A stretch of DNA of 64,000 nt from Adineta steineri (Eukaryota; Rotifera; Eurotatoria; Adinetida; Adinetidae): positions 844,924 to 908,923 of the forward strand of contig CAJNOI010000013.1 of NCBI GenBank assembly GCA_905250115.1. The letters run 5' to 3'. Under the pieces are notes generated by a model that worked only from the letters and a program-made list of their open reading frames with translations, did not search any database and had not been told where the DNA came from. This document shows, one piece after another, positions 50,973 through 63,199 of the stretch (the stretch's first letter is position 1; each line of letters begins with the position of its first letter). The translations under genes and the position numbers were made by a program.

Positions 50973-51432
50973 ATTTTATTTATTTATTTTTCTTTAAATC
51001 AATAATCATATTTCGACAAATATTTCGTCGAATCATTACTTCAGCTAATGGTTCTGGCGATAATGCTGTTGCTGATAAAATCAAACAATTAATTACCGAT
51101 CATCAAGTGATTGTATTTTCTAAAACTTTTTGTATGTTTTTTATCTATTTAAAAAAAACGAGATTTATTTTATATTTATAGGTCCATATTGTGTCAAAGC
51201 AAAAAATGTTCTTAATAAATATAAATTAAAAGATTATAAAGTTATCGAACTTGATGAAATTGATAATGGAAATGAATATCAAAATATTCTAGGAAAAATT
51301 ACTGATGCTAAATCAGTACCACGTGTATTTATTGCTGGAGAATGTATTGGTGGCGGTGATGATACAGAAAGATTAGATAGAAATGGTGATTTAGAAAAAC
51401 GATTAAAAAAAATTAATGCTATTGACAATTAA
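50973..51432 (+). CDS. Glutaredoxin (dithiol, CPYC)
   Basis: Two exons are visible, the first ending at 51131 and the second at 51182-51432. The active site C-P-Y-C is rebuilt across the splice junction (first Cys codon split T/GT). Before it comes DKIKQLITDHQVIVFSKTF, and after it the conserved SVPRVFIAGECIGGGDDTE (cis-Pro and glutathione-binding residues). It reduces glutathione-mixed disulphides, probably in cytosol or mitochondria. No ATG lies in frame at the 5' end; the frame opens after a stop near 50945, with acceptor-like sites at 50962-50972 and 51039-51044. The given start is the base after the first acceptor and is uncertain; a short upstream exon is likely. Confidence 0.85.
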
Positions 51433-51499
51433 AATCTATTAGAATTTAAATATTTAGTCAAGCATATTTTTGTTTTATAATACTTTCTTGTCTAATCAT

Positions 51500-51515
51500 T
51501 AAAAAATAATTTTAG
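51500..51515 (+). promoter_or_regulatory. Candidate trans-splice acceptor between glutaredoxin and the GSP26-like gene
   Basis: The tract taaaaaataattttag ends three bases before the ATG at 51519 and only 83 bases after the glutaredoxin stop. This spacing is too short for an ordinary promoter and fits processing of a two-gene transcript by spliced-leader addition. Confidence 0.5.
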
Positions 51516-51518
51516 ATA

Positions 51519-52299
51519 ATGACTGCAACAAATAGTGATAAAGAAAAAGATCTTGAAAAACTTTTCAAGATTATTCATAATGTTAAATATGCTATGTTAA
51601 CAACAGTTAATGAAGATGGTACACTTCACAGTCGGTAATGAAATTTATTTTTATAATAAAAAGAAAAAAATTGAATTTTTATCTCTTAGACCAATGATTA
51701 ATAAACAAGCTGATTCATTCCATGGTGAACTTTGGTTTTTTACTCAACGAAGTGGTAAATCATTTTTATAAGAAATTCGTAATAATTAAATGTCATTTTT
51801 TCAGCACATAAGGTTACTGAAGTGAAAAAAGGTTCCGAAGAAGTAAATGTATCATATGCTGATCCAGAAAATCAATCATGTTTGTATTTTATTCTATTAT
51901 TTGTAATCAAAAAACATTTATTTCTTTAAAAGATGTATCAATTAGTGGTCGAGCAGATTTAGTTGATGATCATACTAAAAAGAAAGATTTATGGAGTGAT
52001 ACTTTAAAAGTTTGGTACACTAAATTTGATAGAAATAAATTTTCCATATATATAGTTTTGTTCTTTCTCTAGGTTTCCAAAAGGTCTTGATGATCCTGAT
52101 GTAACATTACTTCGGTATGGAAATAAATATATTAGTTTTTAAATATATCTGAAATTTTTCTAGTATTACAATTATCGAAGCTGAATATTGGGATTCATCA
52201 ACAACTGTTATGCAAAAATTATATGGATTAGCTAAAGCATCAATCTTAGGTGATCATACAGCATTAGCTGGCGAAAATAAAAAACTCGTCTTAAATTAA
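51519..52299 (+). CDS. General-stress-protein-26-like flavin-fold protein (pyridoxamine oxidase family)
   Basis: Six exons (51519-51634, 51690-51754, 51805-51879, 51933-52014, 52073-52114, 52164-52299), 171 codons. The split-barrel PNPOx-like fold of bacterial GSP26 proteins is read end to end: IIHNVKYAMLTTVNEDGTLH, SRPM, GELWFFT, HKVTEVKKGSEEVNVSYADP, YVSISGRADLVDD, VWFPKGLDDPDVTLL and IIEAEYWDSSTTVMQKLYG. The family binds flavin, F420 or haem, and its bacterial members are induced by stress; the reaction is unknown. Donors gtttgt and gtacac are unusual but give the conserved residues. It follows the glutaredoxin closely, so the pair may serve redox defence. The family is mainly bacterial, fungal and plant, so an old horizontal gain is possible, but six exons show full adaptation. 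Confidence 0.85.
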
Positions 52300-53337
52300 A
52301 GCAATACATTTCTTTTTCATTCTATTCAAGCAAATATTTTAGAATTAATGTTGTCAGTTTATAAAAAAAATTCTAATCAAGCATTTCAATCATTTTTTAA
52401 TCGAATAAAATTCTAATAATAAATAAATATTGTTATTTTTCCATGATAAAAGATGTATTCAAGATTATTTGGTACTTCCTGTATTCTAATATAATTGTCG
52501 GCACGATAGTTTATGTTCTAAAATAGAATTGTCTCGTATATAAGTTGAATAAGAAAGTATCTTATTTATTCTACCCATAGGCTTACAAACAATAATATAT
52601 AACGTGACCAGAAATGAAACATTTTGTAAATTTACAGATAAAGTCAAGTCATATATTCATCTATTTTAAGTCCAGACGAGAGAACGGTTAATATTTCAAA
52701 CTAATCAACATAAAACTGTTTTATATATAGTACATGATAATAGATTTATTATTGATACCAAGACAGCTCTATGATAGCAAAAAGGAAATTTTGAATAGTG
52801 TAGATACATTATTTGACTTTAATTTTCTAGACATCTTTTAATGTCATAAGAAGATTGTTTATTTTTCGAAACCATAAGTCATTTATTAGTAATTGATGTG
52901 TAATTGAATTCAAGCAATTAATAATATAGGAGATCGAAATATGAATTTAATTTTTTCTTTCGCCCACTAGGAACTAGTTTTCATAATGATCAACTTTCGT
53001 AATTTAAATTAATCTCTAATGAAGTAGATATACCAAAACATACAATCTATAAATGCAATTAAATTAGTAAGACAACCCCTTCCGACAACTCATGAGGGTT
53101 TCTTTCACATGATAATGAGTATGATGATTGTTCATCATTGATAGCGAATGGAACAGCAGAAGAGAGAGAGAGAGAATAGTTTTCTTTTTGAGCATTCCTA
53201 TACCGAAAAAAATACATCCTACGCATATTGATCCGTTTTTTCTTCTCATCTCATGTTGAGATATTTTTTATAAATACAACGTTATAACTCAAACTATATT
53301 CATTTTATCGTCTATCTAGAATAAACAACACATCAAC
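52300..53337. other. Intergenic spacer
   Basis: AT-rich with several AATAAA signals near 52404-52425 and a GA run near 53161-53175. The minus frame at 53064-53249 is a chance opening. An acceptor-like tatctag near 53313-53319 precedes the neuropeptide start. Confidence 0.5.
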
Positions 53338-53832
53338 ATGCAATCCACATTCATTGTCCGAATCACTATGGCCATGTGCCTCATCTTTTTATTGTTCACT
53401 GCTGTTCTCTCTGCACCCAGTGTAAGTATTACTTTCTACTAATCTTACAATTATGATTAAATATATTCTTTTATTTCTAGTCATCCGACTCAAAAACAGA
53501 GTAAGATCATTATATTTTCATTTTCAAAAAACCATATAATAATATATTTAGATCCAATGCACGAGTAGCTCGCTCAGCATATAGTGAATCTGAAGATGAT
53601 CTTATGAATTATTGTCAACATTTCTGTTTTAATAATGCATTTACAAAAAGGTAAACACACAAGTTCTTATTTAAACAATTCATATATTATTTTTACAATG
53701 TATATTTTTAGAGCTGCATTGAAAGGTTTTGTTCATGGCCGATCAATCAATGATGATAGTGAAATGCAAGATATCAGCGACGATCTTCTTGAAAAACGTT
53801 TCGTACATGGCAAACGTTTTGTTCATGGTTAA
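53338..53832 (+). CDS. Neuropeptide precursor with FVHG (FVH-amide) repeats
   Basis: Four exons (53338-53421, 53481-53500, 53552-53650, 53712-53832), 107 codons. Residues 1-26 are a signal peptide (MAMCLIFLLFTAVLSAPS). The propeptide has a Cys-loop segment NYCQHFCFNNAFTKR, then AALKGFVHGR, an acidic spacer ending LLEKR, then FVHGKR and a final FVHG at the stop. KR and R cleavage sites followed by Gly-directed amidation would give AALKGFVH-amide and two copies of FVH-amide, plus a possible disulphide peptide. The layout (signal, acidic spacers, dibasic sites, repeated C-terminal Gly) is that of a neuropeptide precursor. The FVH-amide ending matches no family I know. One exon is only 20 bases. 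Confidence 0.75.
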
Positions 53833-54083
53833 ACATCCTTTTAAATAATTCTTTTTTCAATTCAAATGGAAAAAAAAAACCAAAAACATTTTATTCATAT
53901 GCGTGTCATTCTAATTGAAAAAAAATTCTTTTAATAAAAAAAAAATTCAATATGATCATCACTGACATCTTATGGAAAAAAGTTTATATTTCTTGTTCGT
54001 TTCCTTTGACAACGATTGCGAAAAGAAAGAGAAAAAAAAGGCAGCAGACTTTGAGACGACTTATCGTCTTAATTCTATCAATA

Positions 54084-56966
54084 ATGTCGAAAGCATATTC
54101 TCAATATAAAATAAATAATCAAACAATTTTACATGAACATATTGATGAGAATTATGAACCAACAGAAGATGAAATTCATGAATATGCGACATATATTGGA
54201 ATTGATCCAGATAAAGTAAATAAATAGAGGAATACTATTGAATAAAAGATGAATTTTGATTAGGAACTAGATCTTCTTTGGTTAGCGAAAGAAGGTCTTA
54301 TGAAACCATTACCATCTGGTTGGAAAGCATGTCAAGAAGAAAATGGAGAATTGTATTATTTTAATTTCGATACTGGTAAATCATCATGGGATCATCCATA
54401 TGATGAAATTTATAAAACACGTGTTAGTCAAGCACGGTAGGAATGAAGTTTTTATTATATTCATACGAGTAAAACATTTCTAGAGAAAAGAAATCTTTAG
54501 CAACAATCATAATTGATACACATTCAAAAGGTAAATTTTTTCTGTGTACCAAAAAGAAAAAGGAAAACATCGATTTTTAAAATAGGAAAAAATACGTTAA
54601 GTATAAGTGACTTATCAAGTGAAAAGAACTTATATAATGTACAAATGAGTGGAAAGAATGAAACAGGAGATAATCATTGCGGTAAGAAAATATTATTGAA
54701 AAGAAAGTGATATTAAAAATTCATTTTTCGTAGATTCTCAAGGTATGAACAGTGGTTCAGATGTGGAATTAGATAATAGTGAAAATGATAATGGACATAG
54801 TAGTAATGGCTTTCAAAAAGACGTCGATTTTGGTAAATAATTTTTTCGTTTATATAAATACACTACAAAAGAATGAGAGTGAATTCAAACACTTATGATA
54901 CAGATAAGAGATCTAAGAATGTATAATATTACACTTGAAAGTTCTGCTGAAATAAAATGTGTTCTTGACAAATATTTAACTCGATAGAACTATTTTACAA
55001 GAAAAAAAGGATCATGTGTATTAATATTAGGTATTGATCCTCAATTATCAGCACGTATACATGAAGATGAAAACGAACCATTAGCAGTTGTTGCTACATC
55101 TCATCCAATGTCTTCCACTGATCCTATAGGTATATGAACATTTTTTTTCATGTCATACATTAAATTGAAATATCTGATTGTATTTTATAGAAGATAATGA
55201 ACGAGTAAAATTTGCTAATTTAGCTGCACAAGCTGCTGAACGTCGTTTAAGTGCAAATAAACTTACAAATGATGTAAAATTTGATTTATTAGATAATAAT
55301 CATATTTGTTTTCTTTTTACTCAGGAACCTATTCTAATTACACCACGTGAAGATATTGAACTTACTAAGCTTCGAAAACGACTTGAACAGTATAGCAATT
55401 CTTAGCTCTGATTTTATCTGATGAAACGTTTTTTCATTTATTAAGATCTGCAAATGAAGAAAAATTACAATTACTTGAAGATAATCGAATTTATATTGAG
55501 AAACTAAAAACAGAATTACAATTAACAAAAGAACAAGAAGAACGAACATTACGTGATAAAATGAAATCTGATTTAACGTATGAAAAAAACAATTTTACAT
55601 TTTCATTACTTGATTTTCTTTATTTTGTTAGTTCAATTGAAAAAAATCTTCAAGAAAATTTATCTCGTGAAAAAAAATTACTTATGACACGTCAACAAAA
55701 TGAATTGAATACTATGAAACAAAATATTGAAAAAGAAAAACAAGAATTACAAAAGAAATTAAGGTATCAAAAAAAGACATATGATTCGTTTATTTAAAAT
55801 AATAAATATTAATTTCATCTAGAGCTGATATGTTATCAGATTTAAATCTTGAACAACAAGATAATGTAAATATGCAAATACGTTTATTACAAATAAAACA
55901 TGAATTTGAAGAGGTTTAATTAATTTCGAATAAGAAATTATTAATACTCGTATTTATCATATTTAGAAACTACGCAATGCAGAAAATCGATATAAAAGTG
56001 AAATTGAAGATTTAACACGACGTTTTGAAAAGGCCAAGATTGATAAAGATACATTGGACAAACGTTTAAAAGAGGTAATTATTTGATATTCTTCCCGAGC
56101 TCAAACGAGTGCTTGTACTTGAAAAAATGTACTTGTATTTAAACTTGCCTTTTCATAAGTATACTTAATATTGAAGTGAACTACTTCTGATAGATTTTAC
56201 AAGACTATCGTAATATGGGATAATGATGACAACTTTTTTCGAATAGAACACAGATAACTAAAAAATTTATTTATAGAAGAATGATTTTTGTTCGACGATG
56301 CAACGAACAATGGAACAATTACGTGGAGAGAAATTATCATTAGAACGAAAGTTACAAGATACTGAAGCAGAATTAAAAACAATTGATAGTAGTCAGCGAC
56401 AAGTACAATCATCTCATACACGTAAATCATCAACTAAACATACTGATAATGATGATGATAATTCTCTTCTCGATCAAACTTTTAGTAATAATAAAAATAC
56501 TTTTCTTAATAATAATGATAATGATGATGATGACGGATTAAGTGATACGGATAGTGATATTATCGAAATGCAACAAACATTAACTGCACTTAAACATATG
56601 TCATTTCTTCCAACACCTAATATTTCCATGAATAATAATAAAAAGAATGAAAAAATAAATAAAAAATCTACAACAATTGATTTCGTTAACAATGATATTA
56701 GTCCAATTTTACGAAATATTCCATTTGAAAGAACATTAAATTCATCATTAATTGATTCTGGACGATGGTCAAATACGATGCCATCAAATATTGGTAATAA
56801 TACATATCCATTAGGAATACAAACTATGCAACAACATCAACCATCCGTATCGAAAAATAATTATTGGCAATCACAACCAAGTTTAATTACAAGAGAAGCT
56901 GTTTTAAAAGCTGCACGTGATGTACTTCCACCTGGTGTTATTGATCATTTAACATCAACAAATTAA
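54084..56966 (+). CDS. CEP164: CEP164-like centriole distal-appendage protein, short form
   Basis: Thirteen exons (54084-54215, 54264-54436, 54484-54530, 54586-54681, 54734-54832, 55031-55129, 55191-55273, 55325-55389, 55446-55577, 55632-55763, 55823-55913, 55967-56074, 56277-56966), 648 codons. The first 110 residues match human CEP164: ENYEPTEDEIHEYATYIGID, LLWLAKEGLMKPLPSGWKAC, the WW domain YYFNFDTGKSSWDHP, and DEIYKTR. After an acidic linker comes a long coiled coil (exons 8-13) and a Ser/Asn-rich tail ending REAVLKAARDVLPPGVIDHL. Human CEP164 has about 1,460 residues, so the coiled coil is much reduced. It should dock at mother-centriole appendages and recruit TTBK2 for cilium assembly. 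The 51-nt intron 55274-55324 is a multiple of three and open, so it may be retained in some transcripts. Confidence 0.85.
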
Positions 56967-57565
56967 TTAGTGCAAAATATTATCAATAAACTTATACAAA
57001 AAAACGAATGTTTTTTCATTTTATAGTTCGATTTAGTTAACCCGGTTTTATATTATATTATATATTTGAGAAAGATAACCATTAGATTAAACCATATGCT
57101 AGATTGTTTATTCTTTTTATTTTTATTTTTTACACTATAAGAAGCATTTTTATTGTATTTTTTTTTTCTGCAGTGATTTATCCAGCTTATTTAGTTAACT
57201 TTAGTTATATAGATAATGTAAAGAGTCACGTTTTATTGTTCAATAACAGTATGATAAAATAAAATATTAATTTTAATACTAGAACACTATTATTTTCTGT
57301 ATGAAAAAAGAAATCTTCATTCAAAACGTTAATATAAATGTGCGACCTCTTTTATGTGTGATACACATCCATGCACTACGACGTTGACAGTAGCCATTAT
57401 TGTTTCCTCTTTGATTGCAACGTTGCGTTAATCTTACTTTGGTATTTATTGGAAAGAGAATAGATTCGTGTCTGTATAGAGTATAACTACTAAACGATCG
57501 GTAGTTGATTTTCTTATTTTTATTTTTGGACAATCATTAGAACCAAGTAGAAATCTTATAGAAAG
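56967..57565. other. Spacer between CEP164 and SEC61
   Basis: AT-rich; an acceptor-like ttatag at 57556-57561 lies four bases before the SEC61 ATG. Nothing else is supported. Confidence 0.5.
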
Positions 57566-59207
<1,642 letters not shown>

Positions 59208-59459
59208 GATACAATCTTTTTTGTTTTCATTCTTGTCGGTATATTCATTGTTTTTTTTTCTTCTCTTATTTATGTTGTATTTGTTTTGTATGTGTGTATG
59301 CTATTTTACCAAAAGAGAGATGGAGATTATATAAACGGCTTTTCTGTTTTTATTTAACGATGGAATGAGATGTAAAAAGAACATTTCGACTTGTTTTTGA
59401 GATGATACGATGAAGTAACGTAGTTTCTAGTTAGTATTCGTTTTTTTCTTTTTCAATGT

Positions 59460-59460
<1 letters not shown>

Positions 59461-59484
<24 letters not shown>
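59461..59484. repeat. (CT)12 microsatellite
   Basis: An uninterrupted CT dinucleotide run. Confidence 0.95.
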
Positions 59485-59490
<6 letters not shown>

Positions 59491-60015
59491 TTTCTTGTTA
59501 TTGTTATATCGTTGTTGTTTTTACTTTAAACTGAACTGTTTTGTGACAATATGATACCTGAAAAGAGAAACGATATATCAGAAAACAAAACGGCATAATA
59601 TATTATTGATTATTTAAACTAATTTCTTATTGTCTTTTATCTTTGATAACAATGATGTCACACAATTCATCAATTTTTGGTTTTATATAAGTTTTTACTA
59701 AAAGGAAAAAATATATTTTAGAAGATCTGTGAAGAATAAATCAATTTATTAAGGAGTAGAATTATATCACGCTTATGAATATTTAACTGAAAGCTTTTTT
59801 AGCAGAATCAATTGAAAATAATCTTGTATGTTTTTGTAAAACATGAAAGCACACCTCATATAATAATAATAAAATCGTTATTTTATTGTGATTAAGTATT
59901 CTGTTATATTCTTCATAACGGTGTATTATTTTTAACATTTACAATATCCAGTACCTTATCCACATTAAAAATATATTCGCTCGCTTTCTCTCACTTAACT
60001 CTCGGTAAAATAGCG

Positions 60016-60115
60016 GACTTCAAGATTTCGAATACTTCGATAGATTTCTCAAGACTTTTAGAAACTTCATAAAACTTCCGATGACTCCGTGAAATTTTGG
60101 AAACTAAATAAAATT
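60016..60115. repeat. Degenerate short tandem repeat (acttc.agatttc type)
   Basis: About five units of 15-18 bases, each close to acttcnagatttcgaa (for example acttcaagatttcgaa and acttcgatagatttct), run in tandem and fade to the right. Poorly conserved, so an old local amplification. Confidence 0.4.
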
Positions 60116-60124
60116 TCTACTATC

Positions 60125-60190
60125 GATGGGTATGGGTGTGAATTGGGAACACAGATACTCACACTCTCAGTCATGTCCACCCACATAGAG
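60125..60190. repeat. G-rich foldback A (telomere-like)
   Basis: A left arm with gatgggtatgggtgtg faces a right arm with gtccacccacatag across about 25 bases. It is the first of four similar elements in 3 kb. Confidence 0.55.
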
Positions 60191-60384
60191 AACAAGCTTA
60201 GCAAAAAAACCCTAGTTAAAAGATATTAATTCGAATATGTTCATTTATTACTTTAAAAAATAGTTCATAATTCATAATACAAATATAAAATTAAAGCAAA
60301 AACCAGTTTATTTGTATTCATTGTTTTATTAAATGATGAATCCGATGATGAATCTAATTCATCATCGATGACCACGGAATTGGA

Positions 60385-60485
60385 TGCTGTGCTAGTCCCA
60401 TGTTGATGATGACATCATCATCATCATTATTATTGATTACCATTGGATCGGCTGCTGTGTTGATTCTATCTTATTGATGTTGATG
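60385..60485. repeat. Imperfect direct repeat with GAT/CAT runs
   Basis: Two segments, gaccacggaattggatgctgtg and gattaccattggatcggctgctgtg (only cores quoted), occur about 40 bases apart, separated by a CAT/ATT run. They could be a remnant of coding sequence or a small tandem duplication. Confidence 0.35.
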
Positions 60486-60549
60486 GGTGTGGGTGGGTAT
60501 GAGTGTAGGTGTGGATATTAGTTAGAGATCGCACCCACACCCACACACT
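60481..60549. repeat. G-rich foldback B (telomere-like)
   Basis: The left arm tgatgggtgtgggtgggta is followed by gtgtaggtgtgg and, 20 bases on, by the C-rich arm cgcacccacacccacaca. It is the best match of the four to TGTGGG units and their complement. Confidence 0.65.
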
Positions 60550-61018
60550 AACCATTGATTTTTAAGTCGATATACTTTTAATTTTTGATCTCTGACCCGA
60601 CGACAAGATCGCCCACATACTCGTTTTAGTTTTTTCCATATGATCCTTCCTTTAGTGGAGAGAATAATTATCTATTATTGATTGATATGTGATTTTATTT
60701 GTAGTATTGAATGCTAAACTTTGATGTAGATATTTGAATAGTATCGAGGTGTCAGCTAGGAATAAAATTTACAAAGACTGAAATATTTAATAACTATTCA
60801 TTTATTGGTTTATTTGTAAAAACATGAATACTTTTTGTCAAAATAGCAGCACAAGCGTGAAAATGAAACAATCGAAATGCAAATGACCATAAACGTTTAT
60901 TTTATTTAGAGATATTGAAAAAGGTAGACATGATCAACTAAATATTGGATAAACAAATCCGGAAATGAAAGCACTAACATGACAGTTCAAGAAATTATTG
61001 GTCTAATTGATCAAATGT

Positions 61019-62646
61019 TCAATTCATAAAAAAAAGATGAGCCATGGCACCAATGAAGATTATGAAGCATAATATTGAGAAAAAATAGAATAGAAAACTA
61101 TATGCTGTATGGTAGAACGAATTTGGAATCAATATATCATCGACAGATACTTCACGCTCATAAATAAAATACATGTCATAATTATATTTTGTCTTATATG
61201 AATCTAACATGATTAGTCCATTTGTATATGGTACTGCTTTAGCAATAATAGATATTGACTTAGGTTTAATGATCGAAAACTTAATCAATATATCACCAAC
61301 AACACATTCATCGTTTTTTGAGAAACCAACCAAATGACGTTGTTCTAAATATTCTACAAGTAATAAAATATTTTCTGGCTCTAATAACTTTTACGATATA
61401 TTTTCAGGTGGAGTAAGTTGATTAAAGTTAATATTTCTAGAAACATTAAGGAATGATAAAGTTTCATGAAAATGCTCATATCAAAATAGAAACACGAGTT
61501 GATAGCGTCAGATGTGTCTTTTCAGAATATGTAGGACTTATATCGATTTCGAAGCCTTTTATGAATAGTTCAAGAGTTCTTTCTGAATTCGTCCAATGTC
61601 CCATTAAAAGAACTAGGAGAAGCTTAAAATAAAAAAAATCGTAAACTTCTCAAAAAAGTACCAAAACGTTGAGGGTGAATGTGGGTGTCGATATTGTATT
61701 CATTTCACATCCACGCCCACATCCTACAATACTCTATAATGATGTCAAAGCAAGATTATGCTACAGCCAAAAGTTGATCAGTACTATTTTTCTGTTCGAT
61801 ACTCGAGGTTAAATAACTTTCGATAAGCATGAATTGTGATATATAATATACTGTTTATTTACTTCAAAGAAAAAGTTAGTGTGCTAAACTATAATAAACT
61901 ATTTTTTATTCACCTGCTATTTTTGTTTCAGTTTGCAATTGATTGATTGTTGGTGGACTATATAGTAATACTTTCTCATATTGTGAATGGAAACGCCCAT
62001 TGCCGATATATTCAAATTGATGTTCATTATATGCACTAGCATATTTGCCAGCTGGTTCGATGAAGATATCATTATCATCAGTTATACTTTTAAAATCATA
62101 TAACTGCTCAATTAAATCTTCATTGAAAATTAATTTTCCTATTTTTGCCTGTGATAATGTAACAGTTTTACTTGAATATGGATGACGTTGTGGATTAACA
62201 TGATTCAATGCCTCATTATAATGCACTGATGAAACAGGATTTGGACGCCATCTTTGGATATAAAAGTATGTTTTTTCTTCTAATCCAGTCTCATTATCCG
62301 TAGATACCTGAATATTTTCGATCCATTGACAATATTCAACTTTTCGTTGATAACGTAATACATTTCGATGAAATCTAATATGAAAATCATTGTCATGTAA
62401 TGAATCATCATTTAATGGTTCGATGCTCTTTTTCGAATGAAAATAAATTAATGGTTCTGAATATAAACTTGAATTAATATTGTCCACATCATTGACATAT
62501 GTTATTTTTCTTTTACATCCAGTGTATTCAGCAAGTTTTTCAGAATTTTCCGATAAAGAATTATACAAAATGCGAAACATAAATAAGAAAAATAAGAATA
62601 ATACGAATAATATGAATAATAAAATAAAACGTAAGAAACGTCCCAT
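61019..62646 (-). CDS. TMEM43: TMEM43 (LUMA)-like membrane protein
   Basis: Two exons on the minus strand: 62646-61914 and about 61353-61019 (a second in-frame acceptor gives 61344), 355 or 352 codons; human TMEM43 has 400. It opens with one membrane segment (FILLFILFVLFLFFLFMF). The conserved core reads RKVEYCQWIENIQ, KTYFYIQRWRPNPV, HYNEALNHVNPQRHP, IGKLIFNEDLIEQLYDFKS, then in exon 2 VVGDILIKFSII and a C-terminal membrane segment. Human TMEM43 has four membrane helices; only one C-terminal segment is left here. The family sits in the ER and inner nuclear membrane. The intron is about 560 nt, ten times the local norm, and contains G-rich foldback C. The second exon link is inferred from phase and similarity. 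Confidence 0.72.
61671..61725. repeat. G-rich foldback C, inside the TMEM43-like intron
   Basis: The arm gaatgtgggtgtcgat faces cacatccacgcccacatcc. Same family as foldbacks A, B and D. Confidence 0.6.
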
Positions 62647-63082
62647 CTAAAAAATAAATACAAACAAATGAAGGGATAACACAGTTGGGTTTTGATGAAA
62701 TGTTTGCTTCGGACTGGCCCTTATGAGGGATCATATACAAATGATAGATTGCTTTTGAATCTTGGTCATGTGAATCATGTAGGTCCTAGTGAGTTATGAA
62801 CACCTTGAAAAGAATTCAGGCTATCAGCTTATTGCTATTGAAAGATTGTATTTTTTAGTATAAAGTCTTGGTTCTCCTCGGCAGCACAGGAGAACAGAGT
62901 TTCAAATTTCGACTTAAAACTTTCTACAAAGACAGGTCGCAATGAAAATATTTTATTGTGAAAGTTTCAGATATTTTGATTGTTCCTATTCTAAAATATA
63001 ATTATACTAAAACATACTTTTATATCGGTCATATACGCCAGTAGATTCGGATGTTCTTAACTCAAGCTACTAGCAATTACAA
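62647..63082. other. Upstream region of the TMEM43-like gene
   Basis: No gene seen. It is slightly less AT-rich than the middle of the window. Confidence 0.45.
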
Positions 63083-63164
63083 GAGGGTATGGGCGTGGGT
63101 GTGCGTGTGGCAGTGAGTAGGATGCGATTATGTTTATTTTTAATCCACACCCACGCCCTCTATT
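63083..63164. repeat. G-rich foldback D (telomere-like)
   Basis: gagggtatgggcgtgggtgt faces ccacacccacgccctc, an almost perfect 16-base inverted pair around an AT-rich loop. It lies just downstream of the decayed gene fragment. Confidence 0.65.
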
Positions 63165-63199
63165 TCTACAAGGCTGAGGTTAATAGCGCTTTCTTTGCA

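Larger units (their letters stand above)
59208..61018. other. Repeat-rich gene-free region
   Basis: It starts with the SEC61 3' flank and a (CT)n run at 59461-59484. From about 60000 it holds a degenerate tandem stretch, two G-rich foldbacks and an imperfect direct repeat, listed separately. No gene is supported. Confidence 0.55.

Noticed and set aside
53064-53249. 61-codon minus-strand frame before the neuropeptide gene
   Set aside because: Includes a GA microsatellite and lacks any signal or domain.
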